This document shows, one piece after another, positions 36,801 through 48,107 of a DNA stretch of 64,000 nt. How positions within the stretch are numbered: the first letter of the stretch is position 1; the number at the start of each line of letters is the position of its first letter. The notes under the pieces were generated by a model. It saw only the letters and a list, made by a program, of their open reading frames with translations. It made no database searches and was not told where the DNA came from. The DNA comes from Tubulanus polymorphus (Eukaryota > Nemertea > Palaeonemertea > Tubulaniformes > Tubulanidae), in NCBI RefSeq assembly GCF_964204645.1, contig NC_134030.1:17675110-17739109 (forward strand). The letters run 5' to 3'. Both the position numbers and the translations under genes were made by a program.

Positions 36801-39800
36801 CACTTCATTGTAATATTTGTGCTTGAACTCTCGACGGAAATGCTGTGGGTGTACCTAGAAGACTTAAAAGCTAACAAACTTTTCCAAAGCGCGAATTTTC
36901 TAATAGTTTATCCAGTCTAGTGGTCAACACAGGCAACATGTGACCTAAAACCTTCAGCCGTTATCACAACAGACGCTCATTAGAAACTCTCAAATAAACT
37001 GATCGCCTCTCTCGCCCTGTTACCCTCTCTCTAGGCGTGGTTCCAATGAGAGAGTGCAGGCCGGGGGTCCTCTTCTAGAAATAATTATCAAGTTGCACTG
37101 AAATTTTACGAGAAACCGAGAAATATTGATACCTAAAGAAGTTTAAATTCATAAGTATTTCTAAAGAAAACTGTTAATTTGTGTCTATTGGTTTTTTTTC
37201 GGGGTCCCCTTTTTATCATGATATGCCCTATTCTTTTTTTTTTGTGGGGGGGGGGGGGGGTGACATTCCTCACTGAATCAGAGCAAAGATCCGCCGTTGC
37301 CACCCGACGTTGGCGTCAAATTCCCAAGTAAAGGCTATTATTACATCATTTTGTTAATCAATGATGTCTTGCTGTTTATCAAGTTATCAAACATGACTAA
37401 AGCGGATAACAGGCTCAGCGAAGCCTTTTATAGATGCAGCGTTTTAGTTACAATTCGCAATTATAGACGTGTAAATAAATACACGTTTTCACTCTTATCT
37501 CGGTTCTAAGAAAATGCAATACACTAAGGTCGAAAATAAACCGCAACGACAAAATCCAATCCAACTAGGCGGCAATAACTGAGCTGAGATAATGTTTATA
37601 TCGATTGTATATTCAACATGAGATTGATTTTAACTTTTTACAGGTAATAAAAGTCCAATACGCCATGAAAAAAGTACTTCTGATGACACTTTTAAAACGA
37701 ACGACATCTATACATTCAATGGTAAGGTTTCATTATTGACACCCAGAAGAACTCTCCGAGTAAGCATTTAAAACATGAAAGGGGTGGAATTTTTCAAGCT
37801 ACTTACTACAAACATTTATAAATAAGCAGTTTACTGGATCCATGAATTTTGATTGCGAATTATTTGTTTATATTACATTGCAAAAGTACGCTCAGAATGC
37901 ACAGACTCCGCCTATTCTCTGTTCTAGTTTTATCGAATACCGACTCAAGAGTTCGGGGAATTTTTCGTTAACAGTATTTGTTTTGAAAATTTACTTCTTA
38001 CTGGATCGGCCATCACATTACATTTTGGCTCACAGTATAGGTAGCTGAGTTGATCCTTCACGTTATGAGTTTATCCCCCACGTTACTACATTATACTTCA
38101 ATTTTTTGAGTTTATCCTTCACGTGATGACCTAAACTTCTGTTTGGCGGGGAGCGCCGACCATACCCTATTGCTTAAATTTTCGCAAGGTTCTTTTTTAA
38201 AATGAATCCGCCCATAACAATAAATGCTGAAATTACATTGGTCAATAATCGCATGGAATTACATGCCACGACTTGAATTATTATACAAATTATAAAAAAT
38301 GTCATTACTAATATAATCATTAAAATAAATGTTTAATTTGAAATGTATTATTTCTATTTAGAACAAGATCCTGTCCATGGACTCCACTTAAACACTGCCC
38401 TCGGTGATTCAACTAATGGTATGTATTGTTTAAGATATCATTATTCCGAGCTGTATTAGAGTGTAAAAATAACACCAATTTTTCCTTTGTGAAATAAGTG
38501 AGGTCTCTTTCACACCTCCCCTGGTGATATGTTTGTTATTCTCAAGAGTGATTCGAGTGTTTGAGTTCATTATATGACTTAGAATACAGTAGAATGCTCT
38601 CTAGTAGTTGATTATACTTTCCGACCTTAAGTGGTGGTAGACATGTGTCCAACTTGAGTGACGTCAAATTGAGATGTGATAAGATATCCGAGTTGATCAT
38701 ATCTGAATTGAGTGAAGTGTTACATTTTTATCAAATTCCATTCTTGTTTTGTTCTATATTTTCGAGCGACTTTTCGAGATCATATCGATCGATAATCTCC
38801 CTCTTTTTAAAACAAAATGTTAATCATCCATCAATCAAACAGGAACGTATTTAATTCAATGTTACAACAACTCCGGACACTACGAGTTGCTATCAGAATT
38901 CATTGAGACTTAACAATTTACAAATCTCATCTCTTGTAGGTTGTGATGAAGTAAAATCCCTTGAACCATCGGAATTGTTAAAATGTCGTGATGGTAGGTC
39001 TTCATGTGTTACTTTCACTTAATTACTTTCGGGAAATAAAGAAATTCACAGACAAAAACAACATGCCATATAATTTGCTGAAAACATATTACGTCAATTT
39101 CCTCATTTCTGAAGTAATACAAAATTGGAAGAAAAAATTTGATTATCAAGTAAGAATCGAATTAGATTCAACATTAATGAGTTAAGTTATGGTGACACTT
39201 AGAGAACTATAATTAGATATTTCCATTCGTGGTATATTTACAGAAATGCATGTACAACAAATTGAAAATACATGTACTGAAAACAGATCTTCATCGGTTT
39301 GTTCAGGTAAGTCGACCAGATTACATCTTGCATTTCATAATCGCTTCGAACAGATTATTCAATTATATCAATTTAATTTATCCCCTTTCTTTCCTGTATA
39401 GATATGCTTCAAAAACAGGTCATATGCTTCAGACAAGGTGAGCTGATTTTCAAATCGTTTTCGTTATCAGTGTCTAATTTCCGATGCATCATGCATCACC
39501 CTGGCTTTAATAGATAAGGCTAGCTACCATAAAGAAAATGAGACTATGGTCATCCCAAAAGAATCAGTCGTGCATACTGTTTACAATTACCCATGGGTCA
39601 CAGTTCAATCTGACAAATTTGTGAAACTTTCATATCGAGTTTTTAAACATCCAAAAAATGAAAAGAAAGAGTGAAAAACATGTGAAATGATAACTATTTT
39701 TCTTTCCGTAGGTACATACAGAATAGCGACCGTAAAGCTAAAAGCTCCGTCGTGGCCACTCCAGGTTTGACTGTACCTTACTTAACGAACAACGCAAAAA

Positions 39801-41175
39801 CTTTTTGAATTTGAACACCTTAAATACCCTTGATATTCTGAAAAACCCAACGGTCAACTTAGCTAAATTCATTAAGACCGGCTTAGATGTATATAGATCC
39901 CTCCAATAGTATATATAGTATTGTAAATAGTTGATGTATATATATATATATTTCGTTACGTTTTCATTCTCTAAATTTTAATCACTTCAGTGTTGTTTTG
40001 TAAATATTTGTATATACATGTGTAATAGTTTTCCTCCATATACCATGGAAATGGTTGGAGTGTAAATAAATCGTAATCGTAATCGTAATCGTAATCGTAG
40101 TCGCTTCTCGGCCTATTGGCTAAGATCAAAGTCTCTGTACTGAATATCTTCCAGTGGTTTATTGAACCGCTACAAATGAACCCAATGAAGAATAATACAC
40201 CGGTACACGCAATTCAGTGTTAATTATGAATATTTATTTTTAGAAGCGACCAGCAGTAACCACAAGCGCTACCTATGAAGGGCGACCGAAAAGACAGAAG
40301 GTAAGCGATTTCAAATAATGAAATTTCCGTCGTCAAAGGGTTTCAATCGTGTTGTTGTAGTGTTAGTGAAAACCGATCATTGGCAATGTGTTCTTGGTCT
40401 CTTCAATTCAGGTTGGGCAGGACGTAAATAAGACGTTATCGACAAACTACAGTAAGTAACATTGTTGCTATAAAATATGTCTACTTATCAGTCGATAGAA
40501 TTAAGATAAGGATATTAAAATCGTTTCTATTTTCCCGCTTGTTTTAGCTGTTCCTGGCTTGGATATTAACGTCGTTTGCCCAGACGTTGGTGAAAATCTT
40601 CTCGTCAAACCGGGTATGTCATCGTGTTAACACTAGAGTGAATACATTGGATACAATACGCTCATTCTACGAAAGCGTCCTGCGCACACATAACAACAAA
40701 TCCAGCTTTATCCCGATTCGAAGTCACTTTTAACTGCTAACTTTTGACAAACTAGGGATAAACCTCGTAATGTTTTGTCCGCAGAGCGTTTCGACTGCGG
40801 TTTTTTACTCATTTAGAATGAAAACATAAACGAATGTGTTCTACACTAAAACCCGTTTATGTATGTTATATTACAGGCGAGGGAGCTAAGAATATCCAGG
40901 TCGTCGACGGAGACGTAGTTCTCGTTGATTGGGAAAATTACGGAATTTACGTAGCCGCGGTATCCAAAAAACAATTAATTAGTTGTAGAAGGCCGGTCAG
41001 GAAATTATCAGGATCTATCGTACTCGATGATGACTCGTTATCAAATTTAGACGTTCACGATCGGCAGGAACTCAAACAAGTCCTTTTCGTGGTTCCCGGC
41101 GCCAGTGTCGTTGACGGAAAGAAAATAAACGGAGTCAAAAGTTCGTGGATAGTGGCTGCCCTCACTTATTACTAG
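33867..41175 (+). CDS. Second gene of giant transposon, 12 exons, unknown function
   Basis: Exons: 33841-34001 (ATG at 33867), 34075-34213, 37644-37721, 38362-38418, 38940-38993, 39244-39306, 39402-39437, 39712-39764, 40244-40300, 40412-40451, 40548-40613, and 40877-41175 with the TAG. All acceptors are AG and all donors GT (39765 is weak, GTTTGA). Every phase fits, giving 1077 bases and 358 residues without a stop. Most middle exons are phase 1-1 and 36-78 bases long, as in the transposase-like gene. The N-terminal part (first two exons) and the last 100 residues (VVDGDVVLVDWENYGIYVAAV) look like two folded domains joined by a polar linker with a basic EGRPKRQK patch that may be a nuclear signal. 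No family recognised; it could be a DNA-binding or accessory transposition factor, or cargo. Confidence 0.7.
34603..35590. mobile_element. Foldback element in intron of the rightward gene
   Basis: It starts ACTTTTTGAAG and ends CTTCAAAAAGT. Further inverted matches reach inward: CGAGAAATC-like words, ACCCGGTTAG/CTAACCGGGT at 34655/35545, CCAGCTGGGCGTAGAT/ATCTACGCTCAGCTGG at 34727/35483, and GCGCGCGAATATACTG/CAGTATATTCGCGCGC at 35040/35180. Most of its 988 bases can pair with itself around about 35100. A target duplication is not clear. Confidence 0.7.
37243..37260 (+). repeat. Poly-G run
   Basis: A run of about 17 G broken near its start by a T; its length may be assembly-dependent. Confidence 0.8.
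39800..40100 (+). mobile_element. Probable 3' end of a LINE
   Basis: A short frame ends LNTLDILKNPTVNLAKFIK before a TAG, followed by an untranslated-type stretch, AAATAAA and the tail repeat (ATCGTA)n at about 40067-40098. This resembles the 3' end of a non-LTR retrotransposon, lying in an intron of the rightward gene. The family cannot be named. Confidence 0.4.
40101..40132 (+). pseudogene. U2 snRNA 5'-end fragment
   Basis: TCGCTTCTCGGCC, then one changed base, then TTGGCTAAGATCAAAGT match the conserved 5' end of U2 spliceosomal RNA. The match ends after about 32 bases, before the branch-point-pairing region, so it is a fragment. It is fused directly to the ATCGTA tail repeat of the LINE-like sequence. 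Confidence 0.75.
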
Positions 41176-42289
41176 ACTCGATTTTTGATTTTCGATTTCT
41201 AAATTAATTTATATTGTCGTATTGTTTTGCTTATATTACATGTCTCGGCAAACTATATTATGACGGCTTTCTGACTGCTAACTACCACACAACAGCTGTC
41301 GGTGTTAGCTCATTTATACGTTTTATTTTTAGTCCTGAATTTTCCGTCTATCAAACCTTTGCGAAATCACCGAATAGACCGTATCTTATATAACATATCA
41401 CTGCATGATTAATTTGGTCCCAGTAAGCCAAATCAACTAAATTGTCGTCGAAACGTATCGGAAAAAGGAAAGCTGCTGTAAGGAGCTAAGATTTCATGAT
41501 CGGTTTTAATACTACTGTTCTGCCTCTTATCGGGAAGTTTTAAAACCACTTTTTGAGACAAATCGTAGATAAAAATTGAAAAGGTGAAATAAGATATTGC
41601 TGTTGACGTCATAAGCATTATTCATGTACACCCTATGGATATTCTCTTGTTTTAAAGTATACATTCAGATATTAATTCCATTATACTAGCATTGAAACTT
41701 CATCGGTAAATCCGTACACCGTATTTTGGATATGACATATATATATATTTTCTGGAATCGTAATATACAAGGTTTACTGTAGTGTATAAGGAGCACATCA
41801 ATGTCTCATTCATTTTTGTTTAATTATGTGCGCTTGATTGAATTGTTTCTATATTTGGATTTGGGTAGTTTACTTACAATGGGCTTGTCCGTAATGTTTT
41901 TCTTTAATTTTAATCCCTTATCGATTTTTGATTGTAGATTGCAATTTTGTGTGTTTGTATATTGTCCTTTTCCGATAACGACTATGATGGTTTCCTTTGT
42001 GGCCTAGCTTATGATAGACTTATGATAGCCCACGATTAGCATTATTGTCGTATAGAAGTTTGTAAAGTACTTTCACCAGAAGATCTGCTGTTTTTGGATA
42101 TCCAATTCTTAGTTTTAAAAGTATCTATTAAGCCTGATTATCTATCATACATGTATTCCATAAACCATGGTGGCTTTTTCAACTGTTTTTTCATCCGCGG
42201 CTCAAATGAGCTGAGGACTCAAATCCTCCTATCAAAATTACTAATCTTGAATGAACGTTTTAAAATGCGTCCTGAAATCTGGTGCAGAA
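41176..42289. other. Spacer between second gene and right terminal repeat
   Basis: Probably the 3'-untranslated region and spacer of the rightward gene. Small frames have no support. Confidence 0.4.
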
Positions 42290-43106
42290 AATACTAAAAT
42301 GAGTTTCAATACTGGAATCGAATGATTCATTAAGTGATCGTTTTAGAACGTTAGAGTCCTAGGACGCAATTTAGTAAAATGAGTCTCAAGACTCGCATCT
42401 AACGATGAATGAGTCCTAGGACGCAATTTAGTAAATCAGATACTAAAATGAGTCTCAATACTCGAATCTAACGATGAATGAGTCCTAGGACGCAATTTAG
42501 CAAAGCAGATACTGAAATGAGTCTTAAGACTCGAATCAATAGATGAATGAGTCCTAGGACGCAATTTAGAAAAGCAGATACTAAAATGAGTCTCAAGACT
42601 CGAATCTAACGATTCAAACCAGTGAACGTTTCAGAATGAGTCCTAGGACGCAATTTAGTAAAATGAGTCTCAAGACTCGACTCTAACGATGAATGAGTCC
42701 TAGGACGCAATTTAGAAAAGTAGATACAAAAATGAGTCTCAAGACTCGATTCTAATTTCTTATCATATCAATATTGCAATTCCTAAAATGCATGTTTTAA
42801 GGACCCGATACAAATAATACCTCGAACTAATTTTTGAAAATGCGTCCTGAGACTCAATGTCTTGTATTAACTACAAAACTGGAATCATGTAACCCGATTG
42901 ATTGAGTCTCAGGACTCAAAGCTCTTGATTTTGTATGTAAGATTCTGTTTTATGTGAACTAATAAATGTCATTTTTACTGTATTGTAGACGCGAATCAGT
43001 TGTTTTTGGCTATGGAGAAGTGTATTCTGTGTTTATATTCATATTGCAGGAATTAGGACTAAAAAGGGAACTAAAAAGAAATTCCCTTTTTATTTGGGAA
43101 GGCCTT
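42290..43106 (-). repeat. Right terminal inverted repeat of giant transposon
   Basis: This is the reverse complement of 15488-16390. The unique outer segment is about 42760-43106 and the palindrome array about 42290-42750. It ends in GGGAAGGCCTT, followed by ATCT. Differences from the left copy in the outer segment are a few point changes and single-base indels. Confidence 0.85.
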
Positions 43107-43110
43107 ATCT
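43107..43110. repeat. Target-site duplication ATCT (right)
   Basis: Matches the four bases before the left end of the giant transposon at 15484-15487. Confidence 0.7.
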
Positions 43111-43827
43111 GTTTCTTGATACATAATTCTCCCGACAGATACAAATGTTACAAATGGAACAAAGTGTGTATTTTGTTTCTACAGCAGGGGAAGAATATTT
43201 CCAAAATTTCACAACTGGTACAATTAGTGTACTTTCTCTCTTCAGGTGAATAGTGGCAAAATATTAAAAATGGTACAAAGTGTATATTTCTATAGATTAA
43301 ATCGATTATATCATACCTTCGACCAGCGTGCGTGCATGCGTGTGCGTGCGTGTTTATTCCATTAATCGTGTCCTGTAACGGTGTGTATAACTGTAGAGCC
43401 GATATAGAAACACAAACTTGGCTTACATCGTATTGCAGTTTATTTGCTGAATTTATGGACACAAAATCACGATGTTTTAACCCCCTCCCCGTGTACATAT
43501 TGCACTAAACTGACTCTCCTTGTCCATCAGACAAAAAGCACAGGTTTTTTATTTACCTGATCATGTATTGTACACCTTGGACTACAATTTTTTTCATTTA
43601 ATAAATCATCTTAAAAACATATATGCGTAGGTGAAGAAGGTCCTTGTAATGCACTCAGTGACTTGTTCTGGTTTACAGGAAAGAAGCAGGAAAAGGGAGG
43701 ATGAAACAAATCGAACAATGTTCTGTTTCGCCCTCTCAACCTTTAACCAACTATCATTTTGAGCCAACTATCATTTTTTTATGATCACGACCTCTCGACC
43801 ATTGGCCTGAACCAACTATTATACAAT
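43111..43827. other. Flank between giant transposon and second Polinton-like copy
   Basis: Contains loosely repeated GGTACAA-GTGTA-TTTCT words (43145-43290) and a GTGCGTGC-type short repeat near 43325. No gene seen. Confidence 0.45.
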
Positions 43828-44992
43828 AACTAATGATGATGAATATGATGATGATTTTAGTGGAAATAGTGATCATGAAGAATGTAAATATGATATTGAA
43901 ACAAATGAAAAATTAATAGATTATTTTTTAAGCTGCCGATAGGAAAGTAATTAAAACTAGAAAAGAAAGAAAATCCTATATTGAAAAAAGATTTATTAAT
44001 CATAAAACATAGTGTAACAAATACAGTTATTGATGAAATATTACCAAAAGATGTAACATATAACATTGAACCAGAAGATATTTCAGAACATATTAGAAAA
44101 GATGATCAATTTTTCATGTCTAATTTAGAGTTTAAAATGATTCCTGGGTTTATAATCTTGTATTTATATTATCTAAAATGGGGCAAGAAGATCTGTTCCA
44201 TCCTGGAATGTTAGCAAGATCTACAATTGAAACATCAAAAGGTGGTACAGAATTTATCAGAATTATATGGAATGCAGTCGAAAAAGTTAATGAAGAAGAA
44301 CCAATTAAGAATATTGATATTAACAAATATTCACCATTTAAAAATCCAAATCTAAATCCTTTTGATGTTGATCCAGAAATGGAAGAGTATGGAGATCGAT
44401 TAGATAAATTAAGAACTTCAACAACAGAAACATCGAGAAGAGACACTCAACCAGTTAGTAATGATTCAATTACAAGTAGTAATAGAAAAACAAATTGATA
44501 GACTAAATAATTCAGAAGAACCGATAAATAATACTTTAGATACATCTGGTACTGGAACCGAAAAAAAATCAAATGTAACTTTTATTAGAAAAAGGATTTA
44601 TTGATTTAACTGATGAAGATTTAGAGACATTTCCTGAACAAGCACGTAGAAAAATTAAAGGTTTACAAAAATCACCTGATAAAATTGCACACGATGAAAT
44701 GATAAGCGATCAAAAAATTTATATTTTATAAGATGAATTAACTAAATCAAGAAAAAAATTATAACAATTAAGTGTGATTTAGAGTAATTGATCAAGTAAT
44801 TGATGAAATTGAATATAGACAAAAAGAATTAAGTTTAGAAAAAGAAATTGATGATTTAAAAAATTAATTTAGAATTACAGAAAGAAGAAAAAGATTTATT
44901 ATTATAAAATCATATGATTATAATATTAATAGATAAAAAGTTATTTTTAAAGATTTGTTAATTAAACCAAATTCTGAAATATCATTGAAAGA
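43828..44992 (+). mobile_element. Polinton-like element, copy 2 (left part)
   Basis: The AT-rich sequence matches copy 1 from its left window edge to about position 415 and adds about 750 bases further left. It breaks off at 44992 in the middle of the coiled-coil gene. Before that gene are decayed frames with an acidic stretch and a frame at 43981-44175 ending in a hydrophobic segment. The right part of the same copy is probably 55643-57245. Confidence 0.75.
44178..44992 (+). pseudogene. Coiled-coil protein of Polinton-like element, copy 2, N-terminal part
   Basis: Starts with MGQEDLFHPGML at 44178 after TATCTAAA, a weak form of the start motif. The frame is open to 44498 and then breaks several times (near 44480, 44600, 44730 and 44866), with coiled-coil coding still recognisable to 44992. 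It supplies the N terminus missing from copy 1, and the similarity ends abruptly at the break. Confidence 0.6.
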
Positions 44993-45917
44993 TGAATGTC
45001 AGAAAACCCTAATTAGTTATAACTTAGTTTGCATTGAGTGTACTGATATCAGTTCATCTGGTGTACATGAATAGACCTTTGTTAAAATTGAATTACTGAT
45101 CGATTAACTTTTATCGAGCTTAAACCACAGTGTTATCGCCGTGATATTGATTCATGCGATTTTCAACGCTCGTACACTTGTAAAGCAATACCATAATGGG
45201 CTGAGCTCGCTCACCGTTAATCTTGGCTGTATTTAACCGTTGTTCCATTACTTTTCGAATACTTATCTGAATAGTAAGCACTTGTTCAACTCTTCTTGAT
45301 CATTATTCCTGGTTTCTCAACCTGCACTATTTTTGCTTTTGTCCGTCCATTATCTCCTATTCAAACTTGTATAAGTTGTCAAGTATTCTTAGAATGTTGG
45401 TCATTCGAAATAAAGCTATAATACAGTCCATGTCTACGTCGTCGTTGTAACTGTTATTAGTAGATGTAGGGATTTTCGTGCTCCCCCTACACACAGTTTC
45501 TAATTTCATTGCATAATTTACATGATAAAAAGAAAAAAATATATAATTCCCATTAGACTAGCAAGAACAATTTTAAGATATATGTCTAATCTAAAGCAAA
45601 CGGAAACTGTTTATCCAAAGCGAAATTGAAATGTCACCCAGCCCTCTACATCCCCGATTATAGCTCTAATACAAATACATATTTTCATAAAAAACTTGGT
45701 AAAGAACCTTAATGAACAGTGTTAATCAACCGTAAATACAGTAAATACCAAGGTAAAAGTGATTAATTGATTACGTTAATGATTTCCAGTGATAATATAT
45801 TTAATTGGTATTTGTGAGTTCTTATCACTCACTCACATCCATATGTGTTTGAATGTTTTCTAATAACTACTTAACCCAAACGTAATTATCTAATTTAATT
45901 AATTCAATTACAATAGA
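44993..45917. other. Gene-free stretch
   Basis: Host-like composition; no supported coding or RNA feature. Confidence 0.45.
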
Positions 45918-47257
45918 ACATGGCAGAATTCATTAAAACAGGGAAAAGCGTATTTAAGCTATGTCTAAATACCTACATGGACGTAAAGAAATATACTACA
46001 CAAAAAGCAAATAAGATGGAACAGTGTGAAAAACAAAACTGATGGGTGTCGTGGTGCTATTATAACAGATCAACAAATGGAAAATCCGATGGAAACAGTG
46101 TACCATAACGATGTCGTCGATACCACTGCTGTAGCAGCCACCAAAACAAGATCGACTTGGCGATGAAGAAAATCACATCAGATGCAACCGCAAATAATCC
46201 AGTCCAAATATATAGCAGGGTTATGGTAGAAGTTGATGATAGTGGTGCCAGGGCTCGAATGGCAAGGGAAGAAGTTTGCAAAAGGTCAACTCGTCGTGAA
46301 AAAAGGAAGAATCTACCTCAAGAAACTCGAGGAACTAGTCATCGAAAGAAAAAGGGCTTCTACCTCCCTTGACGATGGACAAGACGAACGATTTTAACTT
46401 TACGACAACAGAACCGCAGAACGGTGGCGAATAGCAATATTTGCAACCGAAAATGGTATTGGGAAATTTGGAGAAGCAAGAGCATGGTTCATGGAAGGAA
46501 CCTTTTCGATGGCCCCACCATTATTTGAATAGGTTTCTACGTCATTCGGGTGCCACTCGTAGAAACTGCAATTAGAGCCGCGTATTGTCTAATAAGAGAG
46601 AATTTACAGAGAAAATGAATTTACTGCAAGCTAAAAACCTCGGATTTAAAGATTTTGGCGCTAAAAAGAATACGTTATCTCAAGAGTGAAAACAAGAGAC
46701 ATTCTGAATGACAAGAGACATTGCTTTCGTACTCATTACATTAAGTTTGTAAGAATTGTTCTCTATTTCGATTTTGTAGGTAAGAAGAGAGGGGGAAACA
46801 CGGGAGTTCTTTCCAGATCCGGAGTTTATCATGGCAGACTTTGAAAAGGCAGTTCCAAAACGCCGTGTACACTGCATTCGATGGTCTAGTTGAAATAAAG
46901 GGGTGCTTTTTCATCTCACGCAGTCAACATGGAGGAAAATACAACAGTTTGGGGCTAACACAATTGTACAAAGAGGATGATGCACGTACAAACAATATTT
47001 GCGTATCGTGGAACTGCAACTTTTTTGATATCGTTTGGCATCATCATCCCTCAATTTGGCGAACTCCTGCTAGCTTTCAACAGGACAATGCGTCGGTTTC
47101 GGCGGCAATTGCACAGGATAATATCGGACAACGCCCAACCAAACGAGTACGCCGCAATTATGTCGACCTTCAACTCCATTTGAAAAAACTGTGTGAAGAT
47201 TATAATACTGAAAAAGGGAATTTCTTCGTGGGATCGGGTATAATATGCGGCTATTAA
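45918..47257 (+). pseudogene. MULE-type transposase with FLYWCH-like N-terminal remnant
   Basis: Scattered frames give, in order, a short start (MAEFIKTGKS near 45920), a basic stretch with KGRIYLKKLEE near 46300, NRTAERWRIAIFATENG and WFMEGTFSMAPPLF near 46410-46530 (the first DDE acid region of MULEs normally reads DGTF, here EGTF), and PEFIMADFEKA near 46815 (the second acid region). Later remnants to 47257 are in two frames. Many stops and frame changes make it a dead copy. Terminal inverted repeats were not found. Confidence 0.7.
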
Positions 47258-48107
47258 TTAAACTTATTATAATATCAAATGTATATTATATCAACTTATC
47301 AGTCATTCTGTGTTATTATTGAAAATAACTTTGTATGATCATTATTATCATTTAAATTATCTACTTTTTTATCTTCGTAAAAGAATCATCTGTGCTGCAG
47401 ATTATGTGACTTTCTTTTTCTGTACATTGATTTCTATGTTCAAAACACTTGAAAGTCATAAATGAAATGAAATATTTCTTGATAAAAAAGTATGCATTGC
47501 TAAGTGATTCTTGTTTAATAAAGTTGTCTTTGTTTCTATCTATCTATATCACTTAAGTCTAAGAACTAATTTCCTTGCAATGAAAGGTGAACAGAAATCA
47601 GCAGCTGCGCACTGAGATGTAATCAATAATTAGTGTCTATAACTTATTATTAGATTGGATCAAAGGCCCAGGGGTATATTGAATTCAACACATAATCAAG
47701 TACGGGTGTCCTTAAATAATTGAACAACGAAATAACATAACTTGTATTCCATACATCCACATTCCTGAAATACTAGAATTGGATATTTCACAATGAACAA
47801 TGCATTTTGTACAACGTGTACCAATTAAATGTATCAATATTGATATTTAATCTAGTGATATGTTTATTTTGCGCACAATAGTAAACTATTACACAATCTG
47901 AGTAAATTGTCAATTTTGAGAATTGATTTTCTATTCAATGTTCACAATAAATCTCTCCAATGAAAAGTAGTTGAGATAAAGACTTTAATGATTTCCTGAC
48001 AATGAAGTTGAATTAATTTTCCAATACGCGAGAAGATGCGTAAGATCGGGAACATTCTCAGACAGTCGGTACACACTCAAAGAGTCAGCATCTCGGCCTC
48101 GTGAATC
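47258..48107. other. Gene-free stretch upstream of receptor gene
   Basis: AT-rich with no coding frame. It probably contains the promoter and 5'-untranslated region of the receptor gene. Confidence 0.4.

Larger units (their letters stand above)
15488..43106. mobile_element. Giant DNA transposon, 27.6 kb, with long terminal inverted repeats
   Basis: The two ends are reverse complements over 0.8-0.9 kb and near-identical over the outer 350-400 bases. Both start with AAGGCCTTCCCAAATAAAA and are flanked by ATCT. Inside are only two long genes, divergently arranged: a DDE-type transposase-like gene running to the left end (27119 to 17775) and a gene of unknown type running to the right end (33867 to 41175). 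Both reading frames are intact after splicing. Near-identical ends and intact genes indicate a recent insertion. Smaller elements (468-bp MITE, 988-bp foldback, LINE fragment) sit in its introns and spacer. The terminal sequence and 4-bp duplication do not let me assign a known superfamily. Confidence 0.8.

Noticed and set aside
40101-40132. Functional U2 snRNA gene
   Set aside because: Only the first 32 bases match; the rest of U2 (branch-point-pairing and Sm site) is missing.
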